Source of the DNA: an uncultured Polyangiaceae bacterium
GTDB lineage: Bacteria; Myxococcota_A; Polyangia; Polyangiales; Houyiibacteriaceae
Reading direction: 5' to 3'
NCBI GenBank assembly: GCA_947259605.1
Contig: CAMYMX010000284.1
Span: 1 to 5,387, forward strand
DNA length: 5,387 nucleotides
A program made the position numbers and the translations under genes. Shown in pieces: positions 1-5,387 of the stretch; within the stretch, counting starts at the first letter, position 1; every line of letters starts with the position of its first letter. The notes below the pieces were generated by a model. The model saw only the letters and a program-made list of their open reading frames with translations. It did not search any database and was not told the DNA's origin.

Positions 1-437
1 ACCAGTGGTCCTATGCCTATGCACGGCGGCAGTGGCCGCTAGCGGATGACGCAGAGCTGCGCTTTTGCCACCTTGCCGCCTTCGACCACGATTTGATCGC
101 GATGGCCCGCGCATACGGCATTCCGGACGGACAAGACGAATTCCTGCTTCACAGCGACGAACAGAACAAGATCTTAGCCTGGCTGCGCGGGGGCCTCGTC
201 ATTGCCATGAACTTTCATCCGAGTCGCTCCTTCACCGACTACAGGATTCCCTCGGCGCCGGGCACATACCGCACGGTCCTCGATACGGACCGGCCTGAGT
301 ACGGCGGCTTCAGTCGACAGGCCGCCGACATTTCCCACCACTCGATGCCCGATCGAATCGAACGGCACTTCTTGAGCCTGTACCTACCATCACGAACAGC
401 CCTCGTGCTCGCGCCAGCGACTCGGACAGCTACGTGA
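1..437 (+). CDS. glgB: 1,4-alpha-glucan branching enzyme, eukaryotic (GH13_8) type, C-terminal part; 5' end outside the window
   Basis: Only the last 144 residues are present; the first complete codon begins at base 3 and TGA is at 435-437. Branching enzymes cut an alpha-1,4-glucan chain and reattach the fragment through an alpha-1,6 bond during cytoplasmic glycogen synthesis. The fragment starts in the last part of the catalytic domain (SYAYARRQWPL, then LRFCHLAAFDHDL), a signature I associate with human GBE1-like GH13_8 enzymes rather than the E. coli GlgB (GH13_9) type. It continues into the C-terminal all-beta domain with the hallmarks NFHPSRSFTDYRI, VLDTDRPEYGG and LYLPSRTALVLAP, which closely match GBE1 from memory. 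The catalytic residues would lie upstream and cannot be inspected; family members are about 650-750 residues, so roughly 500 or more are missing. The stop overlaps the amylosucrase start by 4 bp, pointing to one operon. The family call is firm; the GH13_8 subfamily is likely. Confidence 0.93.
   Translation, partial: QWSYAYARRQWPLADDAELRFCHLAAFDHDLIAMARAYGIPDGQDEFLLHSDEQNKILAWLRGGLVIAMNFHPSRSFTDYRIPSAPGTYRTVLDTDRPEYGGFSRQAADISHHSMPDRIERHFLSLYLPSRTALVLAPATRTAT
434..437 (+). promoter_or_regulatory. Stop/start overlap GTGA coupling branching enzyme to amylosucrase
   Basis: Bases 434-437 read GTGA: GTG starts the amylosucrase and TGA (435-437) ends the branching enzyme. The preceding bases carry no AGGAGG-like site, and the amylosucrase frame has no other ATG, GTG or TTG in the roughly 70 bases before 434. 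Termination-reinitiation by the same ribosome is therefore the likely mode of translation, which would keep the two enzymes at linked levels. Confidence 0.7.
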
Positions 438-2389
438 GCCACGGAAGTCGTGACTGGAAGCCGGAGCAGGCCCGCAAGTCCTTACGGCGTTTGCTTCCCG
501 AGCTCGAGGAGGAGTTTGCGCCGCAGCTGGAGCCGCTTGCGTTCGACTGGCACCGGTTCAAGAATCGACTTCAACGCGAATGGGAGCGCTTGTTCTCGTA
601 TCTGCACGAGCTCTACGGCTGGCAGTACGATTTTCACTACACCCTGGAGCGTGTTCTACGCTCACTGATTCAATCGTGGCTCGAGCGTCCCGAAGCCTTG
701 CGTCGCCTCGATGAGACGCGTGAAGCGGACCCGGAGTGGTTCCAGTCGCAGGAGATGGTCGGCATCGTCTTGTATGTGGATCTCTTCAGCGACCGCTTGG
801 CCAAGCTCAAGGACCACATCCCCTATTTCAAGAAGCTGGGGCTCACCTATCTACATTTGATGCCTCTCTTCGTCTCTCCCCACGGAGAAAACGACGGCGG
901 ATATGCGGTCAGCGACTACCGCTCGATCAACCCCGACCTCGGAAGCATCGACGATCTCGAAGAAGTCACGACGGCGCTGCGCGACGAGGGCATCAGCGTC
1001 GTGCTCGACCTGGTATTCAATCACACGTCCGACGAGCACCAGTGGGCCATGCGGGCCAAGGCTGGCGATCCGGACTTCATGGCCTTCTATTTCACCTTTC
1101 CCGACCGCGAGCTTCCCGATCAGTTTCAGCGCTACCTGCGGGACATCTTCCCAGAGGCTAGGGCGGGCAGCTTCATCTGGAACGATGAGCTCGGACGCTG
1201 GGTCTGGACCACGTTCAACAGCTATCAGTGGGACTTGAACTACGCCAACGCAGAAGTCTTCCGCGCGATGGCCGAGGAGATGTTGTTTCTCGCGAACCGC
1301 GGCGTCGAGGTCTTGCGGCTGGACGCGGTTGCTTTTCTTTGGAAGCGGCTCGGCACGGACTGCGAGAACCAGCCCGAGGCGCACACCATCATCCGAGCCT
1401 TCAACGCCATGGCTCGAATCGCCGCGCCCGCTCTGCTTTTCAAGTCGGAGGCCATCGTTCACCCGAACGAGGTGATTCGCTATGTCCACCCCGACGAGTG
1501 CCAGCTTTCCTACAATCCGCTTCTCATGGCGCTTCTATGGGAGGCCTTGGCGACCCAGGACGTGCGGCTCCTCGCGCACTCGATGCGCACCCGCTACCGG
1601 CTTCCGGCAGGCTGTGCCTGGGTCAACTACTTGCGCTGCCACGACGACATCGGATGGACCTTCGACGACGACGATGCGCGCAGCGTCGGCATCGACCCCC
1701 GTGCGCATCGTCGGTTTCTCAGCCAGTTCTACACCGGTGAATTTCCAGGTTCCTACGCGCGAGGGACGAAGTTTCAGCAAAACGCGTTGACGGGTGACGT
1801 CCGCGTTGCTGGGACGCTGTCTTCGCTGGCCGGCCTCGAGAATGCCCTCGAACGAAATGACAGCGAGCTCATCGAGCGTGCTGTCCGGCGCATCACGCTG
1901 CTCATGGGCATCCAGGTGAGCATCGGCGGCCTTCCGCTTCTGTACGCGGGCGACGAGTACGGAATGATCAACGACTACACCTACCTCCACGATCCTCGAA
2001 AGGTCAACGACAGCCGTTGGGTACACCGCTGCAAAAAGCGCTGGGAGGCCAAGGAAGACCTCGCCGACATCGACACCATCGAGTGGCGCTTCTTCCGCGA
2101 GACCTCGAAGCTCTTCAAGCTCCGGAAGCAGCTCCCTGCCCTTTACGACGGTGGTATGGAAGTCGTTGACACGGGCAATCCCCATTTGTTCGCCTACCTT
2201 CGGTCTCACGCCGAGCAGCGCTTGCTGGTGGTCGCCAACTTCTCCGAAGCGACTCAAACGTCTGACGGCAGGTTCATGCTGCCCTGGGTTCCCGAGGGCG
2301 AAGCGCTCGATCGCCTGAGTGGCCACCGGGTCGCGCTCGCCGAGGGGCTCGTCCTCGAGCACCATCGCGCGGTCTGGTTGGAGGTCTGA
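434..2389 (+). CDS. Amylosucrase (sucrose:1,4-alpha-glucan 4-alpha-glucosyltransferase, EC 2.4.1.4), GH13_4
   Basis: The 651-residue product matches Neisseria polysaccharea amylosucrase (about 636 residues) along its whole length. It transfers glucose from sucrose to a growing alpha-1,4-glucan and releases fructose. Residues 1-105 form the helical N-domain typical of amylosucrases; the (beta/alpha)8 barrel follows, then a C-terminal beta domain from about 565. Visible catalytic residues are H197 (FNHTSDEH), R295 and nucleophile D297 (VLRLDAVAF), acid/base E339 (FKSEA) and H403-D404 (CHDDIGW). D154 (NDGGYAV) and R528 (NDSRW) align with the D144-R509 salt bridge that closes the glucose pocket in the Neisseria enzyme. 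Start: GTG at 434 overlaps the branching-enzyme stop as GTGA. No good Shine-Dalgarno is seen and the next in-frame Met (residue 108) would delete the N-domain, so reinitiation is likely. An insertion of about 8 residues lies near 467-485. The closely related sucrose hydrolases (Xanthomonas type) cannot be fully excluded, but the branching-enzyme neighbour favours polymer synthesis. Confidence 0.95.
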   Translation: MSHGSRDWKPEQARKSLRRLLPELEEEFAPQLEPLAFDWHRFKNRLQREWERLFSYLHELYGWQYDFHYTLERVLRSLIQSWLERPEALRRLDETREADPEWFQSQEMVGIVLYVDLFSDRLAKLKDHIPYFKKLGLTYLHLMPLFVSPHGENDGGYAVSDYRSINPDLGSIDDLEEVTTALRDEGISVVLDLVFNHTSDEHQWAMRAKAGDPDFMAFYFTFPDRELPDQFQRYLRDIFPEARAGSFIWNDELGRWVWTTFNSYQWDLNYANAEVFRAMAEEMLFLANRGVEVLRLDAVAFLWKRLGTDCENQPEAHTIIRAFNAMARIAAPALLFKSEAIVHPNEVIRYVHPDECQLSYNPLLMALLWEALATQDVRLLAHSMRTRYRLPAGCAWVNYLRCHDDIGWTFDDDDARSVGIDPRAHRRFLSQFYTGEFPGSYARGTKFQQNALTGDVRVAGTLSSLAGLENALERNDSELIERAVRRITLLMGIQVSIGGLPLLYAGDEYGMINDYTYLHDPRKVNDSRWVHRCKKRWEAKEDLADIDTIEWRFFRETSKLFKLRKQLPALYDGGMEVVDTGNPHLFAYLRSHAEQRLLVVANFSEATQTSDGRFMLPWVPEGEALDRLSGHRVALAEGLVLEHHRAVWLEV

Positions 2390-2401
2390 CGCTGCCGTCA
2401 G
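2386..2401. terminator. Small hairpin between convergent genes, weak terminator candidate
   Basis: CTGACG, loop CTGC, CGTCAG form a perfect 6-bp stem with a 4-base loop that begins inside the amylosucrase stop codon. It lies in the 36-bp gap between two convergent genes, where a bidirectional terminator would be expected. No T-tract follows on either strand, so intrinsic termination is doubtful; at most it could protect a 3' end or assist another mechanism. A stem this short can also arise by chance. Confidence 0.2.
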
Positions 2402-2425
2402 CCGAGCCGCTTCGCGCCTGAGCGC

Positions 2426-3904
2426 CTACGCGTTCGCGATCGCCTCGGCCGTTCGCACGCCGCCGAGCGCAACGGCAAGCGTGCTCTGCCCAAGCAGGAC
2501 GGAGTCACCCACGAGATAGAGGCCCGGCGCGGCCTCACGCGGCCAGAGCGCCCGAGGTCGGTAGTGCTTCCATCCGACGCGCCTCGGCACCCCTCCGACG
2601 TAACCCAGGTGCCTTCCGGTGAACCGGGCGAAGGTCCGAGGGCTCGCCGTCATTTGGAACTTCGCATGGGCGAGCAGCTCGGGCGCGCGCCGACTGATGG
2701 TCTCTCGCATTCGGTTCTGAATGTCGGCAATGTAGACGCCCTGATCTTCGGGCTCGAGGTTTCGGAGCTTTTGCATCGGAACGTGCGTCGAAATCGTCGT
2801 GGTTCGCTGTCCTGCCGGCGCTCGCTTGTGCTCGTCGGCTGCGCTGATCGAGCAAAAGACGTGATTGCCCTCGATGAACGGCGCGGTTTGGTCATCGACG
2901 AGCTGCAAGTGCTTTGCGTCCGGTCCGCCGACGGCATCGGCGTCGATGGCGAGGTAGAGCATGGCGGCGCCCCATCCAGATTCCACCGCGGCTTCGACAT
3001 CGGGAAGCGCGCCATTCACCTCGGGCCCGGCCATCCCGGCGAGGGATTGAGGCAGGACGTTGGCGACCACGGTTTGCGCTCGGAGCTCCCCGTTTCGGGT
3101 GTCCACTTGCCACGCTCCGCTTTCACGTCGAAGGCTCCGCACCCGATTGGCAAGCGAGACCCTGCCACCGGCTCGATCGATTGCCTCGGTCAGTGCCCAG
3201 GCGAGGCTCCCAATGCCACCGTGTACGTGGCCGGTGCCGCGGAAGAAGTAGTCGACGGCGGCCATCGCAAACGGTGCCTCGGCCTCGGTCGAGCTGGCTT
3301 GCACGGTGATCTGGCTGACCGCGTCGAGGTAGACCCGCAGTGGCTCCCAGCCTGCCAGACCGTGACTCGACACGACGTCGGAAAGCGGTCGTCCCATCCA
3401 ACGAACGACAGGCGCGTACGACAACGACCGGCCGAGATGCCGCAAGACGGCCGTGGCGCTCAGGGGCGGGAGGAGGGCAGGGTCCTCGAAGAGCTTCCAC
3501 AGCGCGTTCGCAACGCCGCGCTGAGTCGCGAAGAACGAACGCAGCGCTTCTGGATTCGCGCCTGGGAGCTCCGCGAACCGCCGAACGAACGCGTCGGGGT
3601 CTGGGGGAACGGCGAGCGACCATTGCCCGGTTCGAAGCTCGACGAGCGGGTCGAGCGTCTCGAAGCGAACCCCCAGGTCCCACTTGTCATTCCAGTTCGA
3701 GAAAAGCTGACCGTCGCCGAGTCCCGAAAACAACGTGGCCCCCGCTTCGAATTGATAGCCGCTTCGCGTAAAAGTGCTCGCGCAGCCACCGGGATAGCGA
3801 AGCGTTTCGCACAAGACGACGTCGGCGCCGAGCTCGGCCAAGCGTAGGGCAGCCGCGAGGCCACCGAACCCAGCCCCAACCACGACGACGTCGGCCTTTT
3901 CCAT
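2426..3904 (-). CDS. FAD-dependent oxidoreductase of the carotenoid desaturase/isomerase (CrtI/CrtD/CrtH-like) family
   Basis: The product is 492 residues, a normal length for the phytoene-desaturase-like flavoprotein family (COG1233). The N-terminus is a dinucleotide-binding Rossmann fold: GAGFGG at 10-15 and the acidic residue E33 that normally binds the FAD ribose. PGGCAST at 38-44 and the GAT at 55-57 are typical of CrtI/CrtD/CrtH proteins. HGGIGSLAWAL at 228-238 is the conserved mid-protein segment. The C-terminus closes the FAD site (GLYLVGDS at 461-468, then LAVALGGVRTAEAI). By memory the closest resemblance is to cyanobacterial CrtD/CrtH-type enzymes that desaturate or isomerise carotenoids, but the substrate cannot be read from the sequence, and no other carotenoid gene is in the window. 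Members of this superfamily also act on retinoids and other polyene lipids. No signal peptide is seen. ATG at 3904 is the only sensible start: an in-frame TGA lies upstream with no ATG or GTG between. It has no clear Shine-Dalgarno site. Confidence 0.88.
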   Translation of the reverse strand: MEKADVVVVGAGFGGLAAALRLAELGADVVLCETLRYPGGCASTFTRSGYQFEAGATLFSGLGDGQLFSNWNDKWDLGVRFETLDPLVELRTGQWSLAVPPDPDAFVRRFAELPGANPEALRSFFATQRGVANALWKLFEDPALLPPLSATAVLRHLGRSLSYAPVVRWMGRPLSDVVSSHGLAGWEPLRVYLDAVSQITVQASSTEAEAPFAMAAVDYFFRGTGHVHGGIGSLAWALTEAIDRAGGRVSLANRVRSLRRESGAWQVDTRNGELRAQTVVANVLPQSLAGMAGPEVNGALPDVEAAVESGWGAAMLYLAIDADAVGGPDAKHLQLVDDQTAPFIEGNHVFCSISAADEHKRAPAGQRTTTISTHVPMQKLRNLEPEDQGVYIADIQNRMRETISRRAPELLAHAKFQMTASPRTFARFTGRHLGYVGGVPRRVGWKHYRPRALWPREAAPGLYLVGDSVLLGQSTLAVALGGVRTAEAIANA

Positions 3905-3975
3905 CCGAACCAGCTTTAAGGCCGAACGCGGAAAACGTCAGCGATCATTCGCCGATGTGTTAGTTTCGCGAGCAA
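3905..3975. promoter_or_regulatory. Divergent intergenic promoter region
   Basis: This 71-bp gap separates the start codons of the oxidoreductase (- strand) and the barrel protein (+ strand), so both promoters must lie here or inside the opposing coding regions. It is more A/T-rich than its surroundings, with runs such as GAAAAC and CTTTAA. I find no convincing promoter for the + gene and no clear inverted-repeat operator. Neither gene has a strong Shine-Dalgarno site in this stretch. Confidence 0.6.
3913..3941 (-). promoter_or_regulatory. Possible sigma70-like promoter of the oxidoreductase gene
   Basis: Read on the - strand, CTGACG (3941-3936, 4 of 6 to TTGACA) is followed after 17 bp by TAAAGC (3918-3913, 3 of 6 to TATAAT). 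The spacing is ideal but the match is weak. The -10-like hexamer ends only 8 bases before the ATG at 3904, so a transcript from it would be leaderless or nearly so. That fits the missing ribosome binding site, but the call remains speculative. Confidence 0.25.
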
Positions 3976-4911
3976 ATGCTGCGAAATCGACGCGCTCTCA
4001 GAGGCTGGCTCACGGCCGCCATCGTTTTTTCTCTCCTCCCCGTGCCAGCTCTTGCGCAAGAAACCGAAGGTCAGAAGTCGATCTACGATATGCCGCCGGT
4101 CGAGGAGAGCCACATCGCAGCCAAGTACAAGGCCACGCTCGAGAAGCCGCCGAACGTCGAGTGGTTCCTCGGAGCCGAGCTCGGCTTCCTCGCCGTCGCC
4201 AGCCACATCGTCCAGCTCGGCAACGACGGGACGCGGTTCAACTACCGCGATCAGGGCGGCCAGGACGTCCTCTTTCCCTTCTTCCGTCTCAGCACCGAGC
4301 TCAAGTTCAAGGGCCGACATACGATTGTGTTCCTCTACCAGCCGCTGAAGCTGAGCGGGGAAACCGTATTGAGTCAGGAGACGACCTTCGATGACGTGGT
4401 CTTCCCAGCGGGAACGCCTCTGAATTCGACCTACAGTTTCCCGTTTTGGCGAATCAGCTACTTGTATGACTTCCTGCGGCGCTCGGGCGACGAGGTCTCG
4501 ATCGGCTTTTCGCTCCAAATCAGAAATTCGACGATCACCTTCACCTCGGCGGACGGCATGCTGCGCGCCGATCGCCGCAACATTGGGCCGGTGCCTGCGC
4601 TGAAATTTCGAGGTCGCTGGGCCTTTGACAGCGGGGTCTGGTGGGGGACCGAAATCGACGGGATCTACGCGCCGATCAGCGGGATCAACGGAAGCAGTAA
4701 CGAAGTCACGGGGGCCTTGCTCGATGCGAGCCTCCGCGTGGGCTACGACTTCTCGGATCGGGTCGCCGGCTTTTTCAACGTGCGCTACCTGGCGGGTGGC
4801 GCCGTCGGAACCGACAGCACTCCGGACCCGGGGAGTGACGGCTACACCAAGAACTGGCTCAACTTCATCACGTTCAGCCTGGGCGTCGAGTTCCGAGCCA
4901 TCCAGCGCTAG
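3976..4911 (+). CDS. Predicted outer-membrane beta-barrel protein of unknown function
   Basis: The 311-residue product begins with a classic Sec signal peptide: positive residues at R3-R9, a hydrophobic core at 11-23 and the cleavage motif ALA|QE after residue 27. The mature part opens with a polar segment (28-60). It then has many short amphipathic stretches with alternating aromatic/hydrophobic and polar residues, for example at 63-77, 97-123, 155-189, 207-233, 246-278 and 294-306. Turns rich in G, N, D and S separate them. This suggests a barrel of about 8-12 strands in the outer membrane. The last strand ends GVEF followed by RAIQR, so the terminal aromatic residue usual for barrel proteins is slightly internal. 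I do not recognise a family and cannot assign a cargo; a porin-like or structural role is only a guess. The ATG at 3976 is well fixed: an in-frame TAG lies at 3961-3963 with no other start between. No strong Shine-Dalgarno is visible. Confidence 0.85.
   Translation: MLRNRRALRGWLTAAIVFSLLPVPALAQETEGQKSIYDMPPVEESHIAAKYKATLEKPPNVEWFLGAELGFLAVASHIVQLGNDGTRFNYRDQGGQDVLFPFFRLSTELKFKGRHTIVFLYQPLKLSGETVLSQETTFDDVVFPAGTPLNSTYSFPFWRISYLYDFLRRSGDEVSIGFSLQIRNSTITFTSADGMLRADRRNIGPVPALKFRGRWAFDSGVWWGTEIDGIYAPISGINGSSNEVTGALLDASLRVGYDFSDRVAGFFNVRYLAGGAVGTDSTPDPGSDGYTKNWLNFITFSLGVEFRAIQR
4908..4911. other. CTAG palindrome serving as stop codon for both convergent genes
   Basis: TAG at 4909-4911 ends the barrel gene on the + strand. 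TAG read from 4910 down to 4908 ends the membrane-protein gene on the - strand. The genes therefore overlap by 4 bp and leave no untranslated space for a dedicated terminator, so each transcript must end inside the other's coding region. Confidence 0.95.
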
Positions 4912-5357
4912 ACGCCCAAGCTCGTGCCTGCGTCGAGTGTCCGGTACAGCCAATAGCTCACCAGGCCGGCCCTCGCCGACCAGGCGAGCGTCCTGAGCCA
5001 GTTGGTGCGGACGAGCATTCGCCAGGTTCCCTCGTCGAACCCCGACCCGAGCTGGCTGTGAGCGGGGACCTGCAGAAGAAAGGTCGAGGCCCAGACAAAT
5101 GCGATCAGTCCGATGCCGAGCCAGATCTGCGCTGGAGTCTGGACTCGAAGCGGCGCCCAGAGAAAAGCCACGCTGGAAATCGCCTCAGCGATCATCAGGG
5201 GCGCGACGATGATCGAGATCGAGCTCGAATGGTGCGCATGAAACGCAGGAAAGGATTGGGTGTCCATCCGAGCGAACCCGGGATACTGGACCAGCTGCAC
5301 GAACCAGATGATGCCCGTCATCGCCCAGGTGGTCGCGACTTGGATGAGAAACGTCAT
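4908..5357 (-). CDS. Small four-helix integral membrane protein, unknown function
   Basis: The 149-residue product has four hydrophobic segments at about 4-24, 46-68, 78-97 and 120-139, as expected for an inner-membrane protein; there is no cleavable signal peptide. Conserved-looking motifs are QLVQYPGF (21-28), FHAHHSSS (39-46), PLMIAEA (53-59), TFLLQVPAH (92-100) and VRTNWLRTLAW (116-126). From memory, small uncharacterised proteobacterial membrane proteins share this pattern (WFVQ..YP.F, Q.P.H, NW.RT..W), but I cannot name a Pfam family or a function. H40, H42, H43, E58 and H100 lie in or next to membrane segments and could bind a metal or heme; this is inference. The ATG at 5357 is fixed by an in-frame TGA at 5369-5367 only four codons upstream. 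The gene converges on the barrel gene and its TAG shares CTAG (4908-4911) with that gene's stop. Confidence 0.82.
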   Translation of the reverse strand: MTFLIQVATTWAMTGIIWFVQLVQYPGFARMDTQSFPAFHAHHSSSISIIVAPLMIAEAISSVAFLWAPLRVQTPAQIWLGIGLIAFVWASTFLLQVPAHSQLGSGFDEGTWRMLVRTNWLRTLAWSARAGLVSYWLYRTLDAGTSLGV

Positions 5358-5387
5358 TCGACCAGCTCAGGACCGGACCACACGCAC

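Noticed and set aside
1228..1740. A 170-codon + strand frame inside amylosucrase
   Set aside because: Arg/Ala/Gly-rich out-of-frame translation with no motif; the amylosucrase frame carries all conserved residues here.
1535..2365. A 276-codon open frame on the - strand inside amylosucrase (and another at 851-1489)
   Set aside because: Both are antisense to clearly conserved amylosucrase codons and show no family motif; they are shadows of GC-rich codon use.
2564..3847. A 427-codon open frame on the + strand opposite the oxidoreductase gene
   Set aside because: Its translation is rich in Arg, Gly and Glu with no recognisable motif, and it lies wholly inside a convincing flavoprotein gene. 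High-GC coding sequence commonly produces such antisense frames.
4912..4940. Inverted repeat GACGC ... GCGTC just past the barrel gene stop, considered as a terminator
   Set aside because: The stem is only 5 bp with a loop of about 14 bases, it lies in the coding region of the convergent gene and no T-tract follows.
3916..4953. A 345-codon open frame on the - strand opposite the barrel gene
   Set aside because: It has low-complexity, Arg/Glu/Asp/Val-rich composition and no domain signal. It overlaps the ends of both flanking regions, and the + strand gene with its signal peptide explains the stretch.
5213..5229. Short repeated GATCGAGATCGAGCTCGA-like stretch considered as a repeat or operator
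   Set aside because: It falls inside the membrane-protein coding region and encodes ordinary hydrophobic and serine codons; there is no second copy in the window.

Overview
The window looks like part of a chromosome from a high-GC Gram-negative bacterium. Evidence for Gram-negative is the secreted beta-barrel-type protein with a Sec signal peptide. The strong G/C bias at third codon positions, long antisense shadow ORFs and weak Shine-Dalgarno sites fit a Myxococcota/deltaproteobacterial or similar environmental lineage. That placement is an inference, not a demonstrated assignment. Coding density is very high: five protein genes, two of them overlapping a neighbour by 4 bp. I see no RNA gene, mobile element, CRISPR array or phage signature.

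Layout. (1) Positions 1-437, + strand: the C-terminal 144 residues of a eukaryotic-type (GH13_8-like) 1,4-alpha-glucan branching enzyme. (2) Positions 434-2389, + strand: a complete amylosucrase (GH13_4) whose GTG start overlaps the previous stop (GTGA), so the two are very probably translationally coupled. (3) Positions 2426-3904, - strand: an FAD-dependent carotenoid desaturase/isomerase-like oxidoreductase, convergent with the amylosucrase. (4) Positions 3905-3975: a 71-bp divergent promoter region. (5) Positions 3976-4911, + strand: a predicted outer-membrane beta-barrel protein of no family I recognise. (6) Positions 4908-5357, - strand: a small four-helix inner-membrane protein of unknown function. 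Its stop codon shares the palindrome CTAG with the stop of the barrel gene.

How the genes work together. The best-supported functional unit is branching enzyme plus amylosucrase. Amylosucrase transfers glucose from sucrose onto a growing alpha-1,4-glucan, releasing fructose, and branching enzyme adds alpha-1,6 branches. Together they would give a sucrose-to-glycogen route that needs no ADP-glucose. The other three genes have no evident link to this pathway or to each other beyond sharing intergenic space.

I found no clear new system. The points most worth following are the coupled branching-enzyme/amylosucrase pair, a possible leaderless promoter for the oxidoreductase, and a histidine/glutamate pattern in the small membrane protein.
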